64,000 nucleotides of DNA, taken from assembly GCF_028561755.1 (NCBI RefSeq), contig NZ_JAQQTD010000004.1:1-64000 (forward strand), in the 5' to 3' direction. The translations under genes were made by a program, and so were the position numbers. The notes beneath the pieces were generated by a model. That model had not been told where the DNA came from and ran no database searches. It saw only the letters and a list, made by a program, of their open reading frames with translations. This document shows, piece by piece, positions 1-7,657 of this stretch. How positions within the stretch are numbered: position 1 is the first letter of the stretch; every line of letters begins with the position of its first letter. Source of the stretch: Altibacter sp. HG106. Its GTDB lineage: Bacteria > Bacteroidota > Bacteroidia > Flavobacteriales > Flavobacteriaceae.

Positions 1-248
1 CAACGGGGTGGCGAGCATGACAAAAACCTTAGTCACTTGCAATCGATATCCTCAGCGAGCCGTAACAGCCTCTTACAGGATTCTCATCCACCTTTTTTTA
101 TGGACCAAATCGTCAACGGGGTGGCGAGCATGACAAAAACCTTAGTCACTTGCAATCGATATCCTCAGCGAGCCGTAACAGCCTCTTACAAGATTCTCAT
201 CCACCTTTTTTTATGGACCAAATCGTCAACGGGGTGGCGAGCATGACA
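1..248. repeat. 113-bp tandem direct repeat array (right end)
   Basis: Two full copies of a 113-bp unit lie head to tail at 1-113 and 114-226, followed by a partial third copy of about 22 bp (227-248), after which the sequence diverges. The two full copies differ at a single base (G at 78, A at 191). The array starts at the window edge, so its full length is unknown. The unit length is not a multiple of three, so reading frames shift from copy to copy and a repeated protein is unlikely. There are no variable spacers, which argues against CRISPR. The remainder of the gene-free stretch, 249-296, shows nothing recognisable. Confidence 0.95.
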
Positions 249-296
249 AGAACAATGGTCTGTGCAAAAAGGCTTTTTTCTGACCTGATTTATATG

Positions 297-842
297 TTAG
301 CGCCAGCCCAGCTTCTCAGCTTTTATCATAATTTTTTCTATAGTGTTCCAATTTCTGGTAGTGACCTCGGTGCCGTAAAACTGCTCCAGAACATCCATTG
401 CTTTGGGAGTACTCGCGCGGGATAGGTCTAAAACACTAAAAACGTCTGATGCTTTTTGCTGAAGAATACGAAAAGAACCGTCTTCGCTCTTCCATGGCAA
501 GGTAATGTTAGGCTGTCTGAATTCTTTCTGAAATGTAATATACCGTCGAATTTGCTTCGTGAGCACGACTTCTCGAAACGGATCCTGTTCATAATGCTGT
601 TTAATCGCTTCAAAAGGTCGAATCATCGTGGGAATGGAGAAGCCAAAAACGGTCTTTAAATGATTCGATAGGGTTTGTTCATCTAATTTTTTCGGCATTG
701 CAACCAAGACGTTGCCCGAATTTAGGACTGTGGCCACCTGTTCTCCTCCAAGGGTTATAAGTTCAGTACGCAAATCGGCCATGGGAACTTTATGATGCCC
801 GCCTACATTAATTCCACGTAAAAATAGTACAGATCGATGCAT
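297..842 (-). CDS. DUF1697 domain-containing protein
   Basis: A 181-residue protein that begins MHRSVLFLRGINVGG, which is the hallmark start of the DUF1697 family, followed by the typical KVPMADLR and LNSGNVLV segments. The function of the family is unknown; structures of relatives suggest a small alpha/beta fold. The open frame extends 20 codons further upstream, but that extension runs through the sodA terminator hairpin and family members start at the MHRS position, so the Met at 842 was chosen. It lies downstream of sodA on the same strand but is separated from it by a strong terminator, so it probably has its own promoter or relies on read-through. Confidence 0.85.
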   Translation of the reverse strand: MHRSVLFLRGINVGGHHKVPMADLRTELITLGGEQVATVLNSGNVLVAMPKKLDEQTLSNHLKTVFGFSIPTMIRPFEAIKQHYEQDPFREVVLTKQIRRYITFQKEFRQPNITLPWKSEDGSFRILQQKASDVFSVLDLSRASTPKAMDVLEQFYGTEVTTRNWNTIEKIMIKAEKLGWR

Positions 843-888
843 GCGCTTTTCGAGTTTAGAAAGCACCAAGATAGTTCCTAATAACTTC

Positions 889-917
889 AAAAAAAAAGCC
901 ACTTGAATTCAAGTGGC
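889..917 (-). terminator. Rho-independent terminator of sodA
   Basis: A perfect 20-bp palindrome (898-917) lies 25 bp after the sodA stop. On the minus strand it is followed by a run of nine T residues (positions 897 down to 889). This is a textbook intrinsic terminator. Confidence 0.9.
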
Positions 918-941
918 CTTCTTGTTGGTGTTATTCGTTTC

Positions 942-1550
942 TTATTTGTTATTCGCGTAACGCTTACTGACTTCGTCCCAATCGATAACATTAAAAAATG
1001 CAGAAACGTAATCGGGTCGACGGTTTTGATAATTCAGATAGTAGGCGTGTTCCCAAACATCCAATCCGAGAATTGGGTGTCCACCGCAACCTACGCCTGG
1101 CATTAATGGGTTATCTTGATTCGGAGTAGAACAAACTTCTACTTTTCCTCCATCGTGTACACATAACCAGGCCCACCCGGATCCGAATTGCCCTTTGGCA
1201 GCTTCAGAAAACTTTTCTTTAAAATCTTGAAAGCTTCCATATGCGCTATTAATGGCCGCAGCCAAATCTCCTGAAGGCTCTCCGCCGCCATTAGGCGACA
1301 TTACTTCCCAGAACAAACTGTGGTTAAAGTAACCACCACCATTGTTACGAACGGCTTTATTGTCCATATCAAGATTTCTCAAAATATTTTCAATGGTTTT
1401 TCCTTCATCCTCTGTTCCTTTCAGGGCGTCATTCAATTTATTCGTGTATCCTTGATGATGTTTCCCATGATGTATTTCCATGGTTTTAGCATCAATATGT
1501 GGTTCCAATGCGTCGTGCGCGTATTTTAGTTTCGGTAATTCGAAAGCCAT
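942..1550 (-). CDS. sodA: Superoxide dismutase (Mn/Fe family)
   Basis: A 202-residue cytoplasmic superoxide dismutase that converts superoxide to oxygen and hydrogen peroxide. The metal ligands are visible: His27 in the MEIHHGKHH segment, His in NHSLFW, and Asp and His in DVWEHAYY near the C-terminus. The GGxxNHSLFW context and the late Gln in STPNQDNP resemble manganese or cambialistic enzymes more than strict iron enzymes, but metal choice cannot be settled from sequence. No signal peptide is present. It is monocistronic: a terminator follows it and the divergent addA lies upstream. A weak TAnnTTT-like box (TACCTTTA) on the minus strand in the 160-bp upstream gap could be the promoter. Confidence 0.96.
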   Translation of the reverse strand: MAFELPKLKYAHDALEPHIDAKTMEIHHGKHHQGYTNKLNDALKGTEDEGKTIENILRNLDMDNKAVRNNGGGYFNHSLFWEVMSPNGGGEPSGDLAAAINSAYGSFQDFKEKFSEAAKGQFGSGWAWLCVHDGGKVEVCSTPNQDNPLMPGVGCGGHPILGLDVWEHAYYLNYQNRRPDYVSAFFNVIDWDEVSKRYANNK

Positions 1551-1711
1551 AATAGTATGTGTTTTTTGGTTAACTCTTTATTTTCAAGGATAAAGGTAGG
1601 GATATGGGTAGTAATATTATGTTAGAAAATCCATAAGATTTTAATAGTCGTATAGAAAAGATCAATACTCGAGAAAATCATTGTATTTTAGTTTTCAAGC
1701 TGAATTTTCTC

Positions 1712-4700
1712 ATGAATAAGCCACCATTTACCATATACGATGCCGCTGCCGGAAGTGGAAAGACATACACATTAGTGAAGGCATACTTAATCAATGTATT
1801 AGCCACTTCAGAAAAAGACTACTACCGCTATTCGTTAGCAATCACATTTACCAACAAAGCGGTAGCCGAAATGAAAAGTAGAATTGTGTGGACGTTGGTC
1901 GGTTTTAGCGAACCCAAATCTCTTAGCACCCCATCTTCCTTATTCGTTTCAGTAGCGCAAGAGCTGGACATTACGTTTGAAGAATTACAACAACGATCTA
2001 GAGCCATCCTACGCCACTTGCTACATCACTACGCTTTATTTAGTGTTGAAACCATTGATCACTTTAATCATAGACTGCTCAGAACGTTTGCACGGGACCT
2101 AAATTTGCCCGCCAATTTCGAAGTCTCTATGGAGGTAGATGAGCTGCTGGCCGAAGCAGTAGACCGACTCATTAACAAGGCCGGAACCGACCCAGCACTT
2201 ACATCGCTTCTTATCGCTTTTGCTTTGGAAAAAACAGATGATGATAAATCTTGGGATATTGCCCGCGATATCGGAACGGTTGCTGCCTTGCTTTTTTCAG
2301 AAAATGATGCGGCCTATGTAAAGCGCCTACAGCACAAATCGCTCGAAGACTTTACCGCATTGCGAAAAACGGTTCAGCAGGAGAAAAAAGACCGAGAGCA
2401 GGCCGTGGTGCAGCTCGCTTCCGAAGCCATTCACCTGATACACGAACAAGGCCTGGATTCTTCGCATTTCAGCGGCGGTTATTTTTATAAATTTCTCACA
2501 AAAGTTTCCGAAGGAATCTTTCAGCATAACTTTGAAACTGCCTGGCAACGCAACCTGGAAGAGAAGCCTTTGTATCCGCAGAAGATTTCTGAAGCCGAAA
2601 AGGCGCGTGTCGACAGCATTGCTGCGCAACTTATTGAAAGTTTTCTCGCCATTCGAGAGAGTCTATTCCGACTTCTTCTACTGGAAAATATTCTGAACAA
2701 TCTTACCCCGCTTGCCCTACTTCACGAAGTGCAAAAAGAACTGAACGCTCTAAAGGAAGAAAACGGACTCATTTTGATCTCCGAATTCAATGCACTCATC
2801 CATGACAGCATCAAAGAGCAACCCGCGCCTTTTATTTACGAACGCTTGGGAGAAAAATACCGCCATTTTTTTATCGACGAATTTCAGGACACCTCCTTGT
2901 TACAATGGGAGAATCTAAAACCGCTTATTGCCAATGCCCTCACCCAGCAATACCCGCACGGACTGCCCGGGAGTCTGATGATAGTAGGTGACGCTAAGCA
3001 ATCTATTTACCGCTGGCGCGGCGGATTACCCGAACAATTTATTTCCCTCTACAGTGACGAAAATCCCTTCCCGGTAGCCAAGCATATCGAAAATCTCGAT
3101 ACCAATTTTCGAAGTTTTTCTGAAATTATTGACTTCAACAATCGATTTTTTCAATATGTCGCCCGGTTTTTTCAGCGCGACACTCATCAAGAATTATTTT
3201 TATCAGGCAATCAACAAAAGGTAAATCCGAAGCAAGGGGGCGGCATTAAACTTCATGCGGTTACTGCGGAAAACAAGGAGGAGCTTCATGAAGCCTACGG
3301 GACATGCGTGTTGCGTTCGATACAGGAACTTGCCGACGATGGGTTCGCTTTGGGCGACCTGTGCATTTTAAGTCGAACACGAAACGATGGCGTACGATTG
3401 AGCAGGTTCTTGATGGAACAAGGCATTGCAGTGATCTCTTCGGAAAGTTTACTGCTTGTCCAGTCGCCTGTAGTGCAATTCCTGGTACATACCTTACGCA
3501 TGATTTCAGATGCACAAGACCTGGTGGCAAAGGCCGCCTGGCTTTCTTTTCTTCATGGGCACCTGGGGCTTACTGAAAAAGAACACGATTTTGTGGAGCA
3601 TTATCTCAATGCTACTTCGGAAGAACTTGAAACGATGCTGCGAGATAAAGAACTGATATTTGATGTTGCCGTGGCCACCCAGCTTTCGCTTTTCGAAATG
3701 TTTGCCTATTGCCTTCAATCGTTTGCATTAGAGTCTGAAGCGGATACGTATGTCTTTCATTTCATGGATTTGGTGTTTGAATTTGAACAGCAGCCCTTAG
3801 TTAGTAAACACAACTTCTTACCCTATTGGGAGCAACAACAAGAGAAGGCTTCGGTAAGTGCTCCTGGGGGCCGGGATGCCGTTCGCGTAATGACCATACA
3901 TCAGTCGAAAGGACTGGAATTTCCGGTGGTCTTGTTTCCGTATGCCGACATGAAACTGTATGATCACCGAAATGCCAAGGTATGGTACCCATGGACAACG
4001 ACTTCAGAAACACAACACCTCCTTATAAATTACAAAAAAGAGCTTGCCTATTATGGCGATATAGGGGCTAGCATGGTGGCGGAACAGCAGAGCATCCTGG
4101 AACTCGATCAAATCAATCTCCTCTATGTAACGCTTACTCGAGCGGTGGAGCGATTGTACGTATATTTTAACAAACCTTCGAAGTTGAAAGACGCCCCAAG
4201 CAGTTTCAACGAGTTCTTAGCTGGGTTTCTCGAAACTGACGGCCGTTGGGATGACACCACAGACACCTTCGCGTATGGAAGTTTTGCTTCTAAGCAGTCT
4301 CAGCATTTGGATGCAACCGTTGCCTCGATCGTTCCAACATTCCGAAGTGTTTTACCGGAAACGCATCAATTGCATGCCGTCTCAAGAGATGCGTTACTTT
4401 GGGATACCACGCCCGGAGAAGCCATCGCCTGGGGAGACCAGTTACACGGGGTGATGGAGCTTATTCTACATGAAGAAGATGCCGAATGGGCCTTAGAAGA
4501 GCTCGTGTCTCGCAAAACACTACCAGAGAAAGACGTTATATCGTTGCGTCAAGTGGTCGCGCAATTAATAGGCCATCCTCAATTGAAACCTTTTTTTAAT
4601 GCGAATGCTTCCCAGGTAGCGGTCGAAAAAGATATTATCACGAAAACCGGACACGTCTTGCGACCCGATCGCATTCACTTCCATGACAACGGAAGCGTTA

Positions 4701-4858
4701 CGGTTATGGATTATAAAACCGGCATTCCTCGGTCTACTCATGTCGATCAGATAGAACAATATGCCTCCGCCCTTGAGGAAATGGGCTATGCCATATCCGA
4801 GAAACTCATAATCTACTGTTCAGAACAAGGCATTGAAATAAATAAAAGTTACCTTTGA
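1712..4858 (+). CDS. addA: AddA/RecB-like UvrD helicase with C-terminal nuclease
   Basis: A 1048-residue superfamily 1A helicase-nuclease expected to process DNA double-strand ends for recombination. Walker A AAAGSGKT is at residues 10-17, Walker B DEFQDTS near 389, motif III VGDAKQSIYRWRGG near 425-438, motif V TIHQSKGLEF near 729 and motif VI YVTLTRA near 806. The C-terminus holds a RecB-type PD-(D/E)XK nuclease: a His near 911, PDRI near 986, DYKTG near 1000-1004 and a following QIEQYAS helix. Domain order matches AddA. The likely partner, the AddB-like protein, is encoded 2.8 kb downstream after kbl and ompA on the same strand. kbl follows after 18 bp, suggesting co-transcription. Confidence 0.9.
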   Translation: MNKPPFTIYDAAAGSGKTYTLVKAYLINVLATSEKDYYRYSLAITFTNKAVAEMKSRIVWTLVGFSEPKSLSTPSSLFVSVAQELDITFEELQQRSRAILRHLLHHYALFSVETIDHFNHRLLRTFARDLNLPANFEVSMEVDELLAEAVDRLINKAGTDPALTSLLIAFALEKTDDDKSWDIARDIGTVAALLFSENDAAYVKRLQHKSLEDFTALRKTVQQEKKDREQAVVQLASEAIHLIHEQGLDSSHFSGGYFYKFLTKVSEGIFQHNFETAWQRNLEEKPLYPQKISEAEKARVDSIAAQLIESFLAIRESLFRLLLLENILNNLTPLALLHEVQKELNALKEENGLILISEFNALIHDSIKEQPAPFIYERLGEKYRHFFIDEFQDTSLLQWENLKPLIANALTQQYPHGLPGSLMIVGDAKQSIYRWRGGLPEQFISLYSDENPFPVAKHIENLDTNFRSFSEIIDFNNRFFQYVARFFQRDTHQELFLSGNQQKVNPKQGGGIKLHAVTAENKEELHEAYGTCVLRSIQELADDGFALGDLCILSRTRNDGVRLSRFLMEQGIAVISSESLLLVQSPVVQFLVHTLRMISDAQDLVAKAAWLSFLHGHLGLTEKEHDFVEHYLNATSEELETMLRDKELIFDVAVATQLSLFEMFAYCLQSFALESEADTYVFHFMDLVFEFEQQPLVSKHNFLPYWEQQQEKASVSAPGGRDAVRVMTIHQSKGLEFPVVLFPYADMKLYDHRNAKVWYPWTTTSETQHLLINYKKELAYYGDIGASMVAEQQSILELDQINLLYVTLTRAVERLYVYFNKPSKLKDAPSSFNEFLAGFLETDGRWDDTTDTFAYGSFASKQSQHLDATVASIVPTFRSVLPETHQLHAVSRDALLWDTTPGEAIAWGDQLHGVMELILHEEDAEWALEELVSRKTLPEKDVISLRQVVAQLIGHPQLKPFFNANASQVAVEKDIITKTGHVLRPDRIHFHDNGSVTVMDYKTGIPRSTHVDQIEQYASALEEMGYAISEKLIIYCSEQGIEINKSYL

Positions 4859-4876
4859 AAAAAACATGAAAAGTCT

Positions 4877-6079
4877 ATGTACGGGAGTATTAAACAACAC
4901 TTACAAAACGAAATAGAAGATATTAAAGAGGCCGGTCTCTACAAAAAAGAGCGGGTGATTACTTCTCCTCAAGGCGCAGCCATCACCATCGATACTGGAG
5001 AAGAAGTAATTAACTTTTGTGCGAACAATTATTTGGGGCTCTCATCGCACCCGGAGGTTATTCAAGCAGCCAAAGATACGTTGGACAGTCACGGGTTTGG
5101 AATGTCGTCCGTTCGGTTTATCTGCGGAACTCAGGATATTCATAAAAAATTGGAGCAAAAGATTGCGGAATTCTACGGAACGGAAGACACCATACTTTAT
5201 GCCGCTGCTTTTGATGCCAATGGAGGTGTTTTTGAACCTTTGCTGACAAAAGAGGATGCGATCATTTCAGATTCCTTAAATCACGCTTCTATCATTGATG
5301 GGGTACGACTATGTAAAGCAGCTCGTTTTCGGTATCAGAACAATGATATGCAGGATCTTGAAAAACAATTGATCGCAGCTAACGAACAGGGAGCTCGCCA
5401 TAAGATTATTGTCACCGACGGCGTTTTCTCGATGGACGGACTTGTAGCGCCTCTGGATGCTATTTGTGATCTTGCGGAAAAGTATGATGCCATGGTGATG
5501 ATCGATGAGTGTCATGCCACCGGCTTTATTGGGGAGACCGGACGAGGCACCTTAGAAGAAAAAGGGGTTATGGACCGTATCGATATTATAACAGGAACCC
5601 TTGGAAAGGCGCTAGGAGGTGCCATGGGTGGTTATACCACCGGAAAAAAGGAAATCATCGATCTCCTTCGTCAACGCTCCCGACCGTATCTTTTTTCTAA
5701 TTCATTAGCGCCGGCAATTGTTGGGGCCTCTATTAAGGTGTTCGAAATGCTTGAAAATGATACCCAACTGAGAGATACGTTGATGGAAAACACGGCCTAT
5801 TTCAAAAAAGGAATGAAAGCCGCGGGGTTCGATATCATTGACGGTGACTCAGCCATCGTTCCGGTGATGCTGTATGACGCGAAACTCTCTCAAAATATGG
5901 CAGATAGGCTCTTGGAAGAAGGGATTTATGTGATTGGTTTTTTCTATCCTGTAGTTCCCAAGGGAAAAGCCCGCATACGAGTGCAGCTTTCAGCCGCCCA
6001 CACAAAAGAGCATCTAGATCAGGCAATAAATGCCTTTATTAAAGTAGGAAAAGAACTGAAAGTAATTGAAAACACGTAG
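4877..6079 (+). CDS. kbl: Glycine C-acetyltransferase (2-amino-3-ketobutyrate CoA ligase)
   Basis: A 400-residue PLP enzyme of the alpha-oxoamine synthase family. It cleaves 2-amino-3-oxobutyrate with CoA to glycine and acetyl-CoA in threonine breakdown. The PLP lysine is Lys244 in [10 protein letters not shown], the exact context of known Kbl enzymes; the [12 protein letters not shown] start and [11 protein letters not shown] segments also match. Length equals that of the family. Related BioF and HemA enzymes share the fold, but the N-terminal region and the [13 protein letters not shown] site favour Kbl. The partner threonine dehydrogenase gene tdh is not in the window. It sits 18 bp after addA. 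Confidence 0.95.
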   Translation: MYGSIKQHLQNEIEDIKEAGLYKKERVITSPQGAAITIDTGEEVINFCANNYLGLSSHPEVIQAAKDTLDSHGFGMSSVRFICGTQDIHKKLEQKIAEFYGTEDTILYAAAFDANGGVFEPLLTKEDAIISDSLNHASIIDGVRLCKAARFRYQNNDMQDLEKQLIAANEQGARHKIIVTDGVFSMDGLVAPLDAICDLAEKYDAMVMIDECHATGFIGETGRGTLEEKGVMDRIDIITGTLGKALGGAMGGYTTGKKEIIDLLRQRSRPYLFSNSLAPAIVGASIKVFEMLENDTQLRDTLMENTAYFKKGMKAAGFDIIDGDSAIVPVMLYDAKLSQNMADRLLEEGIYVIGFFYPVVPKGKARIRVQLSAAHTKEHLDQAINAFIKVGKELKVIENT

Positions 6080-6133
6080 TTTTATTTCTTTAACATTTAG
6101 ACCGTATTTATAAAAATTTTAATAGATTTGCTT

Positions 6134-6163
6134 TTGTTAATCTGTATTAACAAGTTACATTTG
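6134..6163 (+). promoter_or_regulatory. Bacteroidetes-type promoter of ompA with internal inverted repeat
   Basis: TTG at 6134-6136, a 19-bp spacer, then TACATTTG at 6156-6163 exactly fits the Bacteroidetes -33/-7 consensus TTG-N(17-23)-TAnnTTTG. The ATG of ompA follows 33 bp later. Between the two boxes lies an inverted repeat, GTTAAT-CTGT-ATTAAC (6136-6151), which could bind a regulator or simply reflect AT richness. Confidence 0.8.
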
Positions 6164-6196
6164 CTCTATTAACACTTAAAACTTAAACAATCGAAT

Positions 6197-7588
6197 ATGA
6201 AACATCTTAACAGTATTTTAGTTGCTGCGCTTCTCATTTTTGGAGTGGGTGTAGCAAATGCACAGGACGAAAATAATCCTTGGGCAATTGAGATAGGTTT
6301 CAACGCAGTTGATACCTTTCCTGTTGGAGTTGATGATGAAGGAAGACTACCTGCCGCCACTAAAGGCGATATGTTTGACGAATACTTCAACGTAAATGAT
6401 CACTGGAACATCATCCCATCTGTATCCAGAGTCTCAGTTTCCCGTTATATCGGTAGCGGATTTATCTTTACCGCTGCAGGATCTGTAAACAGAATTACCC
6501 AAGTAGGAGACGTTCGTGTAGACGACCTACCTTACTACTCTGCTGATGGTGAAGTGAAATACAGCCTTCGTGATCTAATCAATGGCCCCGGCGGATGGTT
6601 TGACCCATCGCTAGGTATTGGTGGTGGTTACACCTGGGTTGATGACGTTGGATTTGGTACCGCTAACGCACTTGCTTCTGTGCGTATTTGGTTAGGAGAA
6701 AACTGGGGTGTGAATCTTCAGTCTACTTACAAGCACGCTTTTGAAGATGAATACGGAATCCAGCACTTCCAGCACTCTGCTGGTGTAATGTTCCAGTTCG
6801 GTGGAAAAGATACTGACGGTGACGGAATCTACGATAGCGAAGATGAATGTCCTGAAACTCCAGGTCTTCCAGAATTTAACGGATGTCCTGACACTGACGG
6901 TGACGGAATCGAGGATCGTAACGATGCTTGTCCTAATACTCCTGGTTTAGCTGAATTTAACGGATGTCCTGATACTGACGGTGACGGAATCCCAGACAAT
7001 CAAGACGAATGTCCTACTGTACCGGGTCTTGCTGAATTGAACGGATGTCCTGACGCAGACGGTGATGGTATCACCGATGCGGAAGATGAGTGTCCTAACG
7101 AAGCAGGTCCTGCGGCTAACAACGGTTGCCCATGGCCAGATCGTGATGGTGACGGCGTACTAGATAAAGACGATGAGTGTCCAGATGTTCCTGGTACTGT
7201 TGCAAACAATGGTTGTCCAGAAGTAACGGTTGAGGTTATCAACCAATTGAATGAGTACTCTCGTACGATCTTGTTCGACTACGACAAAGCGACCATCCGT
7301 CAAGAGTCTTACTCTACATTACAAAACATCGCTGACATCATGAAGGAATACCCAACTACTGGATTCCATATTGAAGGTCACACAGATAGCCGTGGTAGCG
7401 ACTCATACAACTTAGATCTTTCTAAGCGTCGTGCTGCTTCTGTAATGAACTACTTGACTACTATCGGTATCCCAGGAGATCGTTTGACTTCTGAAGGATA
7501 TGGTGAAGCAAATCCGATTGCTACAAATAACACAGCAGCCGGAAGACAGCAAAACCGTCGTGTTGAGATCTCGTTGAAAGACGAATAA
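6197..7588 (+). CDS. OmpA-family outer membrane protein with TSP3 calcium-binding repeats
   Basis: A 463-residue outer membrane protein. A signal peptide (residues 1 to about 22, ending VANAQ) precedes an N-terminal beta-barrel region (about 25-200). Five thrombospondin type 3 repeats (DTDGDGI...DECP) span residues 205 to about 341 and should bind calcium as a rigid stalk. The C-terminus (about 350-463) is an OmpA peptidoglycan-binding domain with [16 protein letters not shown] and NRRVEI motifs. The likely role is anchoring the outer membrane to the cell wall, as in other flavobacterial OmpA/OprF proteins. It has its own strong promoter and a strong terminator, and a codon use consistent with high expression. 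It separates addA-kbl from addB. Confidence 0.95.
   Translation: MKHLNSILVAALLIFGVGVANAQDENNPWAIEIGFNAVDTFPVGVDDEGRLPAATKGDMFDEYFNVNDHWNIIPSVSRVSVSRYIGSGFIFTAAGSVNRITQVGDVRVDDLPYYSADGEVKYSLRDLINGPGGWFDPSLGIGGGYTWVDDVGFGTANALASVRIWLGENWGVNLQSTYKHAFEDEYGIQHFQHSAGVMFQFGGKDTDGDGIYDSEDECPETPGLPEFNGCPDTDGDGIEDRNDACPNTPGLAEFNGCPDTDGDGIPDNQDECPTVPGLAELNGCPDADGDGITDAEDECPNEAGPAANNGCPWPDRDGDGVLDKDDECPDVPGTVANNGCPEVTVEVINQLNEYSRTILFDYDKATIRQESYSTLQNIADIMKEYPTTGFHIEGHTDSRGSDSYNLDLSKRRAASVMNYLTTIGIPGDRLTSEGYGEANPIATNNTAAGRQQNRRVEISLKDE
6809..7219 (+). repeat. Five TSP3 repeats inside ompA
   Basis: Five tandem units of about 81 bp (27 residues) encode DxDGDGI-type calcium-binding repeats ending in NGCP. 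The first three are very similar at DNA level, the last two more diverged, and a two-residue insertion (WP) lies after the fourth. Unit number in such repeats can vary by recombination. Confidence 0.9.
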
Positions 7589-7618
7589 TCAGAAACACTT
7601 CTGAATAAATAATCAGGG

Positions 7619-7650
7619 AACGCCTCTCAATTTGAGAGGCGTTTCTTATT
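7619..7650 (+). terminator. Terminator of ompA
   Basis: A 12-bp stem (7619-7630 with 7632-7643) with almost no loop, followed by a T-rich tail, starts 30 bp after the ompA stop. The addB start codon lies only 8 bp beyond, so addB transcription either reads through or begins within this region. Confidence 0.85.
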
Positions 7651-7657
7651 TTAGAGC

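Noticed and set aside
1-248. CRISPR array or integron attC array
   Set aside because: The copies are identical over their whole 113 bp with no variable spacers, and no attC core sites were found.
37-425. Short open frames with repeated peptide segments in the 113-bp array
   Set aside because: The repeat unit is not a multiple of three, so the frames arise from repeat DNA and run into unrelated sequence; no protein features.
843-902. N-terminal extension of the DUF1697 protein
   Set aside because: It passes through the sodA terminator hairpin and T run; family members begin at the MHRS position.
7000-7242. Open frame antisense to the TSP3 repeats
   Set aside because: A long antisense frame is forced by the repetitive Asp/Gly codons of ompA.
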